Source: Streptomyces barringtoniae
GTDB taxonomy: Bacteria > Actinomycetota > Actinomycetes > Streptomycetales > Streptomycetaceae
DNA length: 64,000 nucleotides
Direction of reading: 5' to 3'
Assembly: GCF_020819595.1 (NCBI RefSeq)
Contig: NZ_JAJHNP010000003.1
Location: 186,001-250,000, forward strand
Positions 36,594 to 48,325 of the stretch are shown in pieces. The notes beneath the pieces were generated by a model, which did no database searches, had not been told where the DNA came from, and worked only from the letters and a program-made list of their open reading frames with translations. The position numbers and the translations under genes were made by a program. The stretch's first letter is position 1. Each line of letters opens with the position of its first letter.

Positions 36594-37607
36594 TCAGGCT
36601 TCTCGGGAGGCCGACCCGGCGAGGAGTTCGAGCGTGTCGATCACGCGGTTGGAGAAGCCCCACTCGTTGTCGTACCAGGCGACCACCTTGATGTGCCGGC
36701 CGTCGACTCGGGTCAGGGCCGAGTCGAAGATCGACGAGGCCGGATTGCCGGTGATGTCGGAGGACACGAGCGGGTCGTCGGAGTACTCGAGGACGCCGGC
36801 GAGCGGTCCCTGTGCCGCGGCGCGGTACGCGGCCAGGACGTCGTCGCGGGTCACGTCACGCGCGACGGTCGTGTTGAGTTCGACGATCGAGCCCACCGGA
36901 ACGGGCACACGGATCGAGTCGCCCGACAGCTTGCCGTCGAGGCCCGGCAGCACCAGGCCGATCGCCTTGGCCGCGCCCGTCGTCGTCGGCACGATGTTGA
37001 CCGCGGCGGCGCGGGCACGGCGGGCGTCGCGGTGCGGACCGTCCTGCAGGTTCTGCTCCTGCGTGTAGGCGTGCACGGTCGTCATGAAACCGTGCTCGAT
37101 CCCGGCGAGTTCGTCCAGCACTGCGGCCAGCGGCGCGAGCGCGTTGGTGGTGCAGGAGGCGTTCGAGACGATCGTGTGCAGGTCGGGTTCGTAGGCGTCG
37201 GTGTTGACCCCGTACGCGAGCGTGACGTCGGCTCCGTCGGACGGCGCGCTCACGAGCACCTTCTTCGCGCCGGCGTCGAGGTGCGCCCGGGCGGCCTTCG
37301 CCGAGGTGAAGCGGCCGGTCGCCTCCAGGACGATGTCCACGCCGAGGTCGGCCCACGGCAGCTGCGACGGCTCGCGCTCGGCGAGGACCGTGATGCGACG
37401 GCCGTCGACGACGAGGGCGTCTCCGTCGGCGGTCACGGGACGGCCGAGCCGGCCGGCCGTGCTGTCGTAGGCGAGCAGCCGTGCGAGGGTCGCGGGCTCC
37501 GTCAGGTCGTTCACGGCGACGACTTCGAGGGCGCTGCCGCGTTCGAGCAGAGCGCGCAGCACGTTGCGTCCGATACGGCCGAATCCGTTGATGGCAATGC
37601 GAGTCAT
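36594..37607 (-). CDS. gap: Glyceraldehyde-3-phosphate dehydrogenase, type I
   Basis: 337 residues from ATG 37607 (AAGGGA upstream). NAD-binding GFGRIGRNVLR and D34 (VND, favouring NAD), catalytic C152 in SNASCTTN, H179 in TTVHAYT, and WYDNEWGFSNRV. Usual length. It stands apart from pgk/tpi, so it is probably an extra gap copy; argG lies nearby, as I recall for S. coelicolor gap2. Confidence 0.95.
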   Translation of the reverse strand: MTRIAINGFGRIGRNVLRALLERGSALEVVAVNDLTEPATLARLLAYDSTAGRLGRPVTADGDALVVDGRRITVLAEREPSQLPWADLGVDIVLEATGRFTSAKAARAHLDAGAKKVLVSAPSDGADVTLAYGVNTDAYEPDLHTIVSNASCTTNALAPLAAVLDELAGIEHGFMTTVHAYTQEQNLQDGPHRDARRARAAAVNIVPTTTGAAKAIGLVLPGLDGKLSGDSIRVPVPVGSIVELNTTVARDVTRDDVLAAYRAAAQGPLAGVLEYSDDPLVSSDITGNPASSIFDSALTRVDGRHIKVVAWYDNEWGFSNRVIDTLELLAGSASREA

Positions 37608-37722
37608 GGGCGGTGTCCCTTCGGTTTCCCCTCGGCTCCCTCGGTTCCCCACCAGCGTCGCGTGCCGCCTTCGCGCATGACCGTGTCGAGAGCGCCATGG
37701 TTCGCAAGGATCGCGCCAGGGG

Positions 37723-38679
37723 CTACTCGCCCTGGGTGAAGGTGCGCCGGTATTCGCTCGGGGTGGTGCCGAGGATCTGCTGGAAGTGGGTCCGCAGATT
37801 GGTGCCGGTGCCGAGGCCGACGTCAGCGGCGATCTGCTCGATGCTGCGCTCGGAACGTTCGAGGAGCTCGCGGGCCAGGTCGACGCGGGCGCGCATCACC
37901 CACTGCATGGGCGTGTATCCGGTGTCCTCGACGAAGCGCCGGGAGAGGGTGCGCGGTGAGACCGCGGCGTGCCGGGCGAGCACCGTCAGGGTGAGGGGCT
38001 CGCCGAGGCGGTGCAGCGCCCACTCGCGGGTGGCGGCGAACCGTTCGCCCAGCGGCTCGGGCACGCTGCGCGGCACGTACTGGGCCTGGCCGCCGCTGCG
38101 GTAGGGGGCGGCGACCAGGCGCCGTGCCGCATGGTTGGACACGGCGACCCCGAGGTCCTTCCGCAGGATGTGCAGGCACAGGTCGATGCCGGAGGCGGCG
38201 CCGGCCGAAGTCAGCACGCTGCCCTCGTCGACGAAGAGCACGTTCTCGTCCACCCGGATCAGCGGGTGCTTCGCGGCGAGGGCCCGCGAGTAGTGCCAGT
38301 GCGTCGTCGCACGCTTGCCGTCGAGCAGTCCCGTGGCCGCGAGCGCGAAGGCCCCCGTCGAGATCGCGGCGAGCCGCGTGCCCCGGGCGTGGGCGGCGAG
38401 CAGCGCGTCGACGACGGACCGCGGCGGATCCTCCCGGTCCGGAAACCGGTATCCGGGGATGAAGACGATGTCCGCCCACGCGAGCGCGTCGAGCCCGTGG
38501 GCGACGTGGTACGACAGCCCGTCTCCGCCCGCGGCGAGCCCGGGCTGCGCCCCGCACACCCGTACCTCGTACGGCATGCTCGCCCGCGTCGTGAACACCT
38601 GGGCGGGGATCCCGACATCGAGCGGTTTGGCGCCTTCGAGCACCAGGACGGCGACGCGTCGCAGACGGGGGGACGGCAC
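37723..38679 (-). CDS. GlxA-type AraC-family regulator (DJ-1/PfpI + HTH)
   Basis: 318 residues from a GTG at 38679. The N-terminal DJ-1/PfpI amidotransferase-like domain (~5-185: VAVLVLEGAKPLDVGIPAQVF, then AAISTGAFALAATGLLDGKRATTHW) has Thr/Gly where active enzymes keep a nucleophilic Cys, so it is a ligand sensor. A C-terminal AraC double HTH follows (~215-318). Target not evident; gap lies downstream on the same strand. Confidence 0.9.
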   Translation of the reverse strand: MPSPRLRRVAVLVLEGAKPLDVGIPAQVFTTRASMPYEVRVCGAQPGLAAGGDGLSYHVAHGLDALAWADIVFIPGYRFPDREDPPRSVVDALLAAHARGTRLAAISTGAFALAATGLLDGKRATTHWHYSRALAAKHPLIRVDENVLFVDEGSVLTSAGAASGIDLCLHILRKDLGVAVSNHAARRLVAAPYRSGGQAQYVPRSVPEPLGERFAATREWALHRLGEPLTLTVLARHAAVSPRTLSRRFVEDTGYTPMQWVMRARVDLARELLERSERSIEQIAADVGLGTGTNLRTHFQQILGTTPSEYRRTFTQGE

Positions 38680-38767
38680 GGGACACAGGGTACGAGAAGC
38701 TCACGAGGCGTTCGCAGTCCTCCCCGTGCCTGCGGGTAGGTCTTCTCGGACGACGGGCGTACGACGG

Positions 38768-38800
38768 CGGGCCCCGTCGGAGCTGAACCGACGGGGCCCG
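38768..38800 (-). terminator. Terminator hairpin after argG
   Basis: A perfect 13-bp stem: CGGGCCCCGTCGG (38768-38780), a 7-base loop and its exact complement (38788-38800), 30 bp past the argG stop. No T run, as is common in high-GC actinomycetes. Confidence 0.75.
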
Positions 38801-38830
38801 CTGCCCAAGGTGTGCGGCCGCTGCGGCCGG

Positions 38831-40990
<2,160 letters not shown>

Positions 40991-41019
40991 GCTGGGCCTC
41001 GGCCCCGCGGTCGGGGGCC

Positions 41020-41313
41020 TCGCCGGTGAGCGTGCCGTCGCCGAATTCGACCTGGCCTTCATCGACGCCGACAAACCAGCCCACCCGGATTACCCGGAGT
41101 GGTCCCTCGAGCTCACCCGGCCCGGGAGCACCATCGTCGGCGACAACGTGGTCCGCGAGGGCGCGGTCACCGACGCGGTCAGCGAGGACCCGCGCGTGCA
41201 TGGCGTGCGCCGCTTCACCGAACTCATCGCCGAGCAGCCGCTTGATCACCACCCTGCAGACGGTCGGAGCCAAGGACTACGACGGCTTCACCCTCGCCCT
41301 CGTCACCGAGTGA
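41020..41313 (+). pseudogene. C-terminal fragment of a class I O-methyltransferase, frameshifted
   Basis: FDLAFIDADKP, then LELTRPGSTIVGDNVVREGAVTD and VRRFTELIA, are the C-terminal half of a catechol-O-methyltransferase-like enzyme; IDADK holds metal ligands. The reading frame then breaks near 41235, and the end LITTLQTVGAKDYDGFTLALVTE is in another frame, stopping at 41313. The N-terminal SAM-binding half is absent: the fragment abuts the 5' end of the peroxiredoxin remnant, which points the other way. Confidence 0.7.
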
Positions 41314-41408
41314 GCGACCGTCCGGCAGGACGACACCGCCCGCCGACGGCCATCGGGGACGCCGCCCCCCGGCAGGAAGGATCACCAGCCTGCCGAGGGC
41401 GTCGAGGT

Positions 41409-43067
41409 TCAGCTGCCGGTCAGCAGCCGTCGTACGACATATCCCGCGGAGTCCACGCCCGAGCTGCCGCCCTCGACGAGCGCGGCGACCGAGATGCGGG
41501 AGTTGTAGGCGGTCAGCCAGCCGTTGGTGTGGTCGCCCTCCTCCGCGGTGCCGGTCTTGGCGCCGACGCCCACCAGCCCGCCCAGACGCGGCGCCGCCGT
41601 ACCGCTGGTGGCCACATTGCGCATCATCGACTGCAGATAGCCGGCCGTGCGGGCGGAGATGGGCCGGGACACCGTCTCCTGGTGCTGTCCCGGCAGGATG
41701 ACCGGCTGCTCGAAGCCGGCGCCCCGGACGGTGGCCGCCACGGACGCCATGAACAGAGGCGTGGCGGTGACCTTGCCCTGGCCGATGAACTGGGCCGCCT
41801 GGTCGCCGCCCTGGACGTCCGGCGGAATGCTCGGGTCGGTGGTGGCGACTCCCCCGCCGATGGACCAGTTGCCCATGCCGAAGACGTTCACGGCCTCGTC
41901 GTTCAGCGCCGAGGCGTCGCCGCCGTGCACGAGGTGGTGGAAACCGTCCTTGATGAAGGAGGTGTTGCACGACACCGTGAACGCCTGGGCCAGGGAGGAG
42001 CCGGGGTTGGCCCGCACGCCGGAGTCGTTGTGGAACAGCTGGCTGTTGGCCATCAGCGAGTCCGTGCACGGCGCCGGACTGCTCGGCGTGAGACCTGCCT
42101 TGTCGAAGAGGGCCGCGGAGGTGATGATCTTCATCGTGGAGCCGGGGGACTTGATGCCGTTGATGGCGATGTCGCCGTCGTCGCCCGAGTGCGCGATCGC
42201 CAGGATGTGGCCGTTGCGCCAGTCCAGTGCCACGGTACCGGCGGGCTTCTGCTGAAGGTGGTCGTCCTTCACCGCGCGCTCGGCCACTGTCTGGAGGCCG
42301 GCGTCGATGGTCGTCCTGACGACCGCGGGGCGGCCCTTGGAGAAGACCTTCAGCGTCTTCACGCCCGCGCCCTCGGCGTCGACGACGGCCACGCCCGTTC
42401 CGGGGGTACCGCCCGTGGGCTTCGCGTTCTTGGCGATCGTGGCCGCGATGTCCCGCAGTGACGCGAAGCCGGACAGGTCGGTCCTGCCGTCGCTCGCCGC
42501 GACCTTCGTACCGCCCGCGCCGGCCGGCAGCTTGCCCGCGGTCAGCGACTGGCCGTCCCCCAGGCCCGGATAGAGCACCGAGTTGTTCCAGTGAACGGCC
42601 GTGCGACCGTTCGTGCTCTTGAGCACGGCCACCGCGCTCGGGTAGCTCCAGGTGCCGCCCGCGACCTGGGCGGTCACGTCGAAGGTGACCTTGGTGGCAC
42701 CCGGCGTCACCGACGAGGGGCCCGCCGACACGATGTGACCGAACGACAGCTTCTTCAGGTGCAGGCCGTCGGCGTAGTCCCGCAGCGCCTGCGAGGCCGT
42801 ACCCGGTACGTCGGTGTCGCCTGCCGCGCCGTCGAGGCCCTGCCGGGACCAGCCGTCCAGGAAGGCGCGGGCCCGCTTCACCGCCTCGGCGTCCGACGGG
42901 GGTGTACTCGACAGCGCCGACGGGTCGAAAGCGCGCGCATCCCGGGAGTCCGCGTCACCAGCCGAGCCCGAGGCCAGGCCGTGCAGGATGTTGTAGGTAC
43001 CGATTCCCCCGAGGGCGAGCAGCGCGGTGCAGGTACCGGCGAGGCCGATCTTCACAGCTCTGTTCAT
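41409..43067 (-). CDS. Penicillin-binding protein (transpeptidase) with NTF2-like domain
   Basis: 552 residues. One N-terminal membrane helix (5-27), a MecA_N/NTF2-like domain (~60-165), a linker dimerisation region, and a transpeptidase domain with S310-T-M-K313, S366-C-N368 and K504-T-G. This is the layout of PBP2a/PbpA-like class B proteins, common as several copies in Streptomyces. It cross-links peptidoglycan outside the membrane. Divergent from the GH95 gene, 249 bp apart. Confidence 0.92.
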   Translation of the reverse strand: MNRAVKIGLAGTCTALLALGGIGTYNILHGLASGSAGDADSRDARAFDPSALSSTPPSDAEAVKRARAFLDGWSRQGLDGAAGDTDVPGTASQALRDYADGLHLKKLSFGHIVSAGPSSVTPGATKVTFDVTAQVAGGTWSYPSAVAVLKSTNGRTAVHWNNSVLYPGLGDGQSLTAGKLPAGAGGTKVAASDGRTDLSGFASLRDIAATIAKNAKPTGGTPGTGVAVVDAEGAGVKTLKVFSKGRPAVVRTTIDAGLQTVAERAVKDDHLQQKPAGTVALDWRNGHILAIAHSGDDGDIAINGIKSPGSTMKIITSAALFDKAGLTPSSPAPCTDSLMANSQLFHNDSGVRANPGSSLAQAFTVSCNTSFIKDGFHHLVHGGDASALNDEAVNVFGMGNWSIGGGVATTDPSIPPDVQGGDQAAQFIGQGKVTATPLFMASVAATVRGAGFEQPVILPGQHQETVSRPISARTAGYLQSMMRNVATSGTAAPRLGGLVGVGAKTGTAEEGDHTNGWLTAYNSRISVAALVEGGSSGVDSAGYVVRRLLTGS

Positions 43068-43316
43068 ACGCAGGATCGTATGTATGTTGCACGAACGAGT
43101 GTGCCGATTTCCGGTAGATCGTTATCGGAACGTCAAGGTGCCCGGGGCGGCGCCCCACGAGCCGCTACCCAAGGGGGCGACCTGACAGCAACACCCCCAT
43201 ACATCGGATGTGTTCACCAGCGACAGTTGACCAACTCATTGACACGCACGTCAGCCATCCCTACGTTCCCCGATACACCCGATGTTTCGATGAACCGTCA
43301 GGTTTGGAGGGCAACG

Positions 43317-45653
43317 ATGACCTCGCAGCCGGAGAAACGCTCGCCGGTTCCCCGCAGATCCGTACTCGGTACCGCGCTGGGCGGGGCGGCGGTGGCGGCG
43401 CTGCCCGGGACGGCCCGGGCGGCGCAGTCCGAAGGGACGGGGCCGTCCGGCGGCGCCGGGTCGACCGGCCAAGGAGCCGGGCGGCCCTGGAGACTCCGCG
43501 ACACCATGACCTCCGACAGCGCGTGGGAAGGGTTCCTGCGCGGCCAGGACCTGCTGTGGACCAGGCTGCCGACGCTCTGGTACGAGGGCCCGTTCCTCGG
43601 GGACGGGCTGCTCGGCAGCATGGTCTACCAGGAGCCGGGGCCCAACCGGATCCGCTTCACCGTGCAGCACGGTCGCGTCCAGGACCACCGGCCCGAGTTC
43701 GGCAGCGGCTGGGGCACCTGCCGGCTCCCGGTCGGACATCTCACGCTCGACCCGGCCGGCACCATCACCGCCGTCGACTGGCGGCTGAGCCTGTGGAACG
43801 CCGAACTCACCGGCACCGTCACCACCACCGCCGGCACCCTCACCCTCTCCGCGCTCATCCACGACGAGGTCTTCGCCGCCCGCGTGACGGCGGCCGGCGG
43901 CGAGAAGGTCACCTGGACGTTCCACCCCGAGGACGCCATCAGCCCCCGCAAGATCCAGGAGGCCCCGCCCGCCGGATACACCGCCAACCCTCCCTGGACC
44001 ACCCGGACCACCGCCGACGACACCGCCCAGGTGCTCCAGCCGCTGACCGGCGGCGGCCGGACCGTGACGTCCTACCGCCGCTCCGGCGACGACCTCCTGC
44101 TGAGCGTCGGCCACAGCTTCCCCTCGTCCGCCGCCGCCGAGGCCGACTCGCTGCGCAACCTCCGGCGCGCGCCGTCGTACGACGTCCTGCGGCGCCGGCA
44201 CACCGGCTGGTGGCACGCGTTCTACCGGAAGAGCTTCGTGTCGTTCCCCGACCAGCGGCTGCAGAGCTTCCACTGGATCCAGCTCTACAAGGTCGCCTCC
44301 GCCAGCCGCACGGGCGGCCCCGTGATGGCCACCTCCGGGCCGTGGCTGGAGCCCACCCCCTGGCCGGCGGTCTGGTGGAACCTCAACGTCCAGCTGGAGT
44401 ACTGGCTCATCCAGGGCTTCAACCACCCCGAACTCGACTCGCTGGCCAGCACGTTGCGCCAGAACCAGGAGCAGCTCACCGCCAACGTCCCCGCGGCCTA
44501 CCGCTCGGACGGCTCCGGCATCGGACGCAGCTCCGACATGTTCTGCAACCGCGAGGTGGGACAACCGGGCACCGGAGCCGAGACCGGCGACCTCACCTGG
44601 GCGCTGCACAACGTGTGGCTGTCGTACCGGCACTCCATGGACACGTCCCTGCTGCGCGACACGATCTACCCCCTACTGCGCCGGACGATCAACTACTACC
44701 TGCACTTCCTCGCCCCGGGCAGCGACGGCAAGCTCCATCTGCCGAGCACGCTCTCACCGGAATATCCCGTGGTGCCGCCGCAGGACACCAACTACGACCT
44801 GGCCCTGATCCGCTGGGGCTGCCAGACGCTCCTGGACTCGGCGCACCTGCTGGGAATCGACGACGAGTCGAAGCCGCGCTGGCAGGAGGTGCTGGCCCGG
44901 CTCACGCCGTACCCGGTCGACGACAACGGCTTCATGATCGGCGCCGACACCCCGTACGCCCAGTCGCACCGGCACTACTCGCACCTGCTGATGGTGTACC
45001 CGCTCCACCTCGTCAACTGGGACCAGCCCGAGAACCGCGACCTGATCATCAAGTCGGTGGTCCACTGGCACGCGCTGACCGGAGCCCACCGGGGCTACAG
45101 CTACACCGGCGCCGCCTCGATCTACGCGCTGACGGGGGACGGCGACACCGCGATCGGCTACCTGCGGAAGTTCTTCGACCCCAGCACCCGGTACCCGTGC
45201 CGCGCCAACACCCACTACACCGAGGCCGGTCCGGTGATCGAGACGCCGCTGTCCGCCTCGCAGTCCCTGCACGACATGTTCTGCCAGAGCTGGGGCGGCG
45301 TCGTCCGGGTCTTCCCGGCCGTTCCGTCCGCCTGGAAGGACGTGACCCTGCACAACTTCCGCACCCAGGGCGCCTTCCTGGTCAGTGCCGTGCGCGAGGC
45401 GGGGGCCACCCGGTTCATCCGGGTCAGAAGTCTGGCGGGCGAGCCGCTGCGGCTCCGGCACGGCCTGAGCGGGCCCCTCACCGCGGTGCTCGACGACGGC
45501 ACCCCGGCCCACACCGGAGACCTGGGCGACGGCACCCTCGCCATCGACCTGCCCAAGGGCCGCGAGGTGCTCGTGCACTCCGGTTCCCGGCCCGACCTCG
45601 TCATCGCCCCCGTCGCCGTCAGCGAGCCGGGCCCGGCGTGGGGCCTGCCGTAA
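43317..45653 (+). CDS. Secreted GH95-family glycoside hydrolase
   Basis: 778 residues from ATG 43317 (GGAGG six bases upstream); an ATG nine codons earlier is possible. The twin-arginine signal PRRSVLGTALGGAAVAALPGTARA indicates Tat export. The N-terminal beta domain has GDGLLGSMVYQ, and the (alpha/alpha)6 barrel has LSPEYPVVPPQDTNYDLALIRWG and AQSHRHYSHLLMVYPL, the family-95 catalytic region. GH95 enzymes are inverting alpha-L-fucosidases or alpha-L-galactosidases acting on plant and host glycans. Followed 25 bp later by a GH97 gene, so they form an operon. Confidence 0.88.
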   Translation: MTSQPEKRSPVPRRSVLGTALGGAAVAALPGTARAAQSEGTGPSGGAGSTGQGAGRPWRLRDTMTSDSAWEGFLRGQDLLWTRLPTLWYEGPFLGDGLLGSMVYQEPGPNRIRFTVQHGRVQDHRPEFGSGWGTCRLPVGHLTLDPAGTITAVDWRLSLWNAELTGTVTTTAGTLTLSALIHDEVFAARVTAAGGEKVTWTFHPEDAISPRKIQEAPPAGYTANPPWTTRTTADDTAQVLQPLTGGGRTVTSYRRSGDDLLLSVGHSFPSSAAAEADSLRNLRRAPSYDVLRRRHTGWWHAFYRKSFVSFPDQRLQSFHWIQLYKVASASRTGGPVMATSGPWLEPTPWPAVWWNLNVQLEYWLIQGFNHPELDSLASTLRQNQEQLTANVPAAYRSDGSGIGRSSDMFCNREVGQPGTGAETGDLTWALHNVWLSYRHSMDTSLLRDTIYPLLRRTINYYLHFLAPGSDGKLHLPSTLSPEYPVVPPQDTNYDLALIRWGCQTLLDSAHLLGIDDESKPRWQEVLARLTPYPVDDNGFMIGADTPYAQSHRHYSHLLMVYPLHLVNWDQPENRDLIIKSVVHWHALTGAHRGYSYTGAASIYALTGDGDTAIGYLRKFFDPSTRYPCRANTHYTEAGPVIETPLSASQSLHDMFCQSWGGVVRVFPAVPSAWKDVTLHNFRTQGAFLVSAVREAGATRFIRVRSLAGEPLRLRHGLSGPLTAVLDDGTPAHTGDLGDGTLAIDLPKGREVLVHSGSRPDLVIAPVAVSEPGPAWGLP

Positions 45654-45678
45654 CCGCCGTCCGGAAGGGGAGGGTTCC

Positions 45679-47577
45679 ATGGCTGTTCCACTGACCAGAG
45701 CAAGATCCGTGGTCGCCGCGCTCTGCGCCGGGCTCGCGGCCACGCTCCTCGCGACCGTGCCCGCGCGGGCCGAGCAGCACGCGCGCACCTGGGCCGTGTC
45801 CGAGGCGACGCACGCACCCCGCGCCCGAATATCCCTGGACGACACCACCGGCACGCTGTCCCTGTCGGTGTCCCGCGAGGGCCGTACCGTCGTCGAGCCG
45901 TCGCCCCTCGGCATCGTCACCGAACAGGCCGACCTGTCACAGGGGTTGCGCTTCGTGCGCCGCAAGGACCGTACGATCGGGGAGCGTTACCGGACGAAGT
46001 CCGGAAAGCGGCTCGACCGCAGGGTCCAGATGCACGAGACCCGGCTGTCCTTCGCCTCCGGCGCCGGCGCCCGCCTCGACCTCGTGGTCCGCGCCTCCGC
46101 CGACGGCGTCGCCTACCGGTACGTCCTGCCCTCCGGGTACGGCGACGTCGTCGGCGAGACCTCCGCTTTCAACCTGCCGCCGGACGCGAGCGCCTGGCTC
46201 GGCACCTACCGGGTGGACAACGAGGGCCAGTTCAACGAGTACACCGCCGCGACCGCCCCCACCGGCGAGTACTCCGACCAGGCCCTCTTCGCCACCGACG
46301 GCGGCTACGCCCTGCTCGCCGAGTCCGACCTCACCGGCACCTACTCCGGCGCCCGGCTCGCCCACACCCAGGGCACCGGCACCTACCGCATCAAGCTCGC
46401 CGACGACCGCGTCCACACCGACGGGCCCCTCACCACCCCCTGGCGGGCCTTGATCACCGGTGACCTCGCCACCGTCACCGGGTCCACCTTCACCGACGAC
46501 CTGGCCCCCGCGTCCCAGGTCTCCGACACCTCCTGGATCCGCCCCGGAACCGTGCTGTGGACCTGGCTCGCCGGCGGCCGCGCGGCCGGCCAGAGCCTCG
46601 CCGCGCAGGAGGCGTACGTCGACTACGCCGCCGAGCGGCACTGGCCGTACGAAGCCGTCGACGCCGGCTGGTACTTCAGGTCCGACGCGTGGGACACCAC
46701 CGATCCCGACTGGCAGACGGACAGCTGGCTTCCCCAGCTCGTGGACCACGCACGCGCCAAGGGCGTCGGGATCGTCGTCTGGATCCACCAGCGCGACCTC
46801 GACACACCCGAGGAACGCGCCCAGTGGCTCCCCACGCTGGAGCGGTGGGGCGTCAAGGGAGTCAAGATCGACTTCATGAACTCGGAGTCGCAGTCGATGC
46901 TCCAGTGGTACGACACGATCCTCCGGGAGACGGCCGCCCACCACCTCATGGTCGACTTCCATGGCTCCACGATCCCCAAGGGCATCCAGCGCGCCTGGCC
47001 GCAGGTGATGACCATGGAGGGTGTCGGCGGCGAGGAGAAGCGCACCAACACCGCCGTCCACCTCACCACCCTGCCCTTCACCCGGAACGTCATCGGCTCC
47101 ATGGACTTCACGCCGGGCGGCTTCCAGCGCGTCGGCCGGCGCCCGGATTCCGACGCGGCCGAGGTCGGACTCACCGTCGCCTACGAGTCGGGGCTCCAGA
47201 TGTTCGCGGGCACACCCGAGGCGTACGACGCCCGGCCGCTCGCCCGAGGCTTCCTCGAACAGGTCCCGGCGGCCTGGGACGACACCCGGCTGCTCGCCGG
47301 CCGCCCCGGGCAGGAGGCCGTCCTCGCCCGGCGCAGCGGCGACCGCTGGTTCCTCGGCGGGGTGTACGCGGGTGGCGCCCGCACGGCCGAGGTACCGCTG
47401 CGGATCGGACCTGGACGGTGGCTGGTCGAGACGATCCGGGACGGCGCCGACGGACTCGTCCAGGACCGGCAGGTACTGCGCGGCGGTGACACGTTCAGCG
47501 TGGGCATCACCGCGAACGGCGGTTTCGCGGGCATCGCCTGCCCCTGGCACCCCGGCATCACCACCTGTTACCGCTGA
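45679..47577 (+). CDS. Secreted GH97-family glycoside hydrolase (retaining type)
   Basis: 632 residues. Sec signal peptide (1-31), GH97 N-terminal beta-sandwich (~35-270), TIM barrel (~285-560), and a C-terminal sandwich. WGVKGVKIDFMNSES carries an Asp at about residue 398 in the nucleophile position of retaining GH97 alpha-galactosidases; inverting SusB-type enzymes lack it. A Glu in MTMEGVGGEE (about residue 446) fits the acid/base. It probably works with the GH95 enzyme on galactosyl/fucosyl side chains of plant polysaccharide (inference). Confidence 0.9.
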   Translation: MAVPLTRARSVVAALCAGLAATLLATVPARAEQHARTWAVSEATHAPRARISLDDTTGTLSLSVSREGRTVVEPSPLGIVTEQADLSQGLRFVRRKDRTIGERYRTKSGKRLDRRVQMHETRLSFASGAGARLDLVVRASADGVAYRYVLPSGYGDVVGETSAFNLPPDASAWLGTYRVDNEGQFNEYTAATAPTGEYSDQALFATDGGYALLAESDLTGTYSGARLAHTQGTGTYRIKLADDRVHTDGPLTTPWRALITGDLATVTGSTFTDDLAPASQVSDTSWIRPGTVLWTWLAGGRAAGQSLAAQEAYVDYAAERHWPYEAVDAGWYFRSDAWDTTDPDWQTDSWLPQLVDHARAKGVGIVVWIHQRDLDTPEERAQWLPTLERWGVKGVKIDFMNSESQSMLQWYDTILRETAAHHLMVDFHGSTIPKGIQRAWPQVMTMEGVGGEEKRTNTAVHLTTLPFTRNVIGSMDFTPGGFQRVGRRPDSDAAEVGLTVAYESGLQMFAGTPEAYDARPLARGFLEQVPAAWDDTRLLAGRPGQEAVLARRSGDRWFLGGVYAGGARTAEVPLRIGPGRWLVETIRDGADGLVQDRQVLRGGDTFSVGITANGGFAGIACPWHPGITTCYR

Positions 47578-47591
47578 CCCCTCGCGCCCGA

Positions 47592-47631
47592 GCGGCCGAA
47601 CTGCCCTGCGCCGACAGGGCGGTTCGGCCGC
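47592..47631. terminator. Bidirectional terminator between GH97 and TetR genes
   Basis: A 17-bp stem with a single mismatch (47592-47608 against 47615-47631), six-base loop, between two converging genes. Confidence 0.75.
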
Positions 47632-47673
47632 ACGCACGACCGGGACGGGCAAACACCTGCTGCCGTGCGGCGC

Positions 47674-48240
47674 CTAGACGCCCGAGGTCACGGCCTTGAG
47701 CTCGGTCAGTGACTCCCGGATCAGCTGCCGCATCGCGCGTTCCTCGCCCGGTGCGATCCAGCGTTCGAAGGCGACCTTGAAGACGGCGACCGCAGCCTCG
47801 GCGGCCAGGCTCGCGGTGGGCTCCGCGAGGCCACGGCCGCGCAACGTGTCGACGAGCGCGGCCGCCAACGACGCGAGCTTGATCAGCTCGCGCTCCTGGA
47901 GTTCCGCGTTCGCCGTGATCACGGCGTGCCGCCGGCGCGCGAACTCGCGTCGGTCGGCGAACATCTCGGCGACGGCGTCGAGCCCCACCGTCAGGGCGTC
48001 GAGCGGGACCGCGGCCCGCGGAGCGTCCGCGACCGCCCGGACGAACAGATCCTCCAGCTCACCGGCGCCGGCGAAGAGCACCTCGCGCTTGTCGGCGTAG
48101 TGCCGGAAGAAGGTCCGCTCCGTGAGCCCGGCCCGCTTGGCGATCTCCGCCACGGTGGTCTGCTCGTACCCGTGCTCGGCGTAGAGCTCCAGTGCGGCCT
48201 TCGCCAGGCGTCCGCGCGCGTCCGGCTCCCATCTACCCAT
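47674..48240 (-). CDS. TetR-family transcriptional regulator
   Basis: 188 residues. The N-terminal HTH (ALELYAEHGYEQTTVAEIAKRAGLTERTFFRHYADKREVLF) is followed by an all-helical ligand domain. Divergent from an SDR gene 85 bp away, with two operator-like repeats between; very probably a local repressor of that gene and itself. Confidence 0.92.
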   Translation of the reverse strand: MGRWEPDARGRLAKAALELYAEHGYEQTTVAEIAKRAGLTERTFFRHYADKREVLFAGAGELEDLFVRAVADAPRAAVPLDALTVGLDAVAEMFADRREFARRRHAVITANAELQERELIKLASLAAALVDTLRGRGLAEPTASLAAEAAVAVFKVAFERWIAPGEERAMRQLIRESLTELKAVTSGV

Positions 48241-48254
48241 GCCGAGATCTTACG

Positions 48255-48306
48255 TGATGACAGAGACTGACATCAGGTGTAGCGTCTATGACAGTCACTG
48301 ACATCG
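48255..48306. promoter_or_regulatory. Duplicated TetR operator candidates
   Basis: ATGACAG-N2-ACTGACATC occurs twice (48257-48274 and 48288-48305), offset by 31 bp (three helical turns). The first copy, with its flanks, is an imperfect palindrome of TGATG...CATCA. It lies between the divergent TetR and SDR starts. Confidence 0.65.
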
Positions 48307-48325
48307 AAAGGTCTGGGGTCTCCTC

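Noticed and set aside
43208..45694. 828-residue + strand open frame
   Set aside because: Alternate frame of the GH95 gene; Arg/Pro-rich, no motifs.
45937..47652. 571-residue minus strand open frame
   Set aside because: Antisense to GH97, whose catalytic motifs are clear on the + strand.
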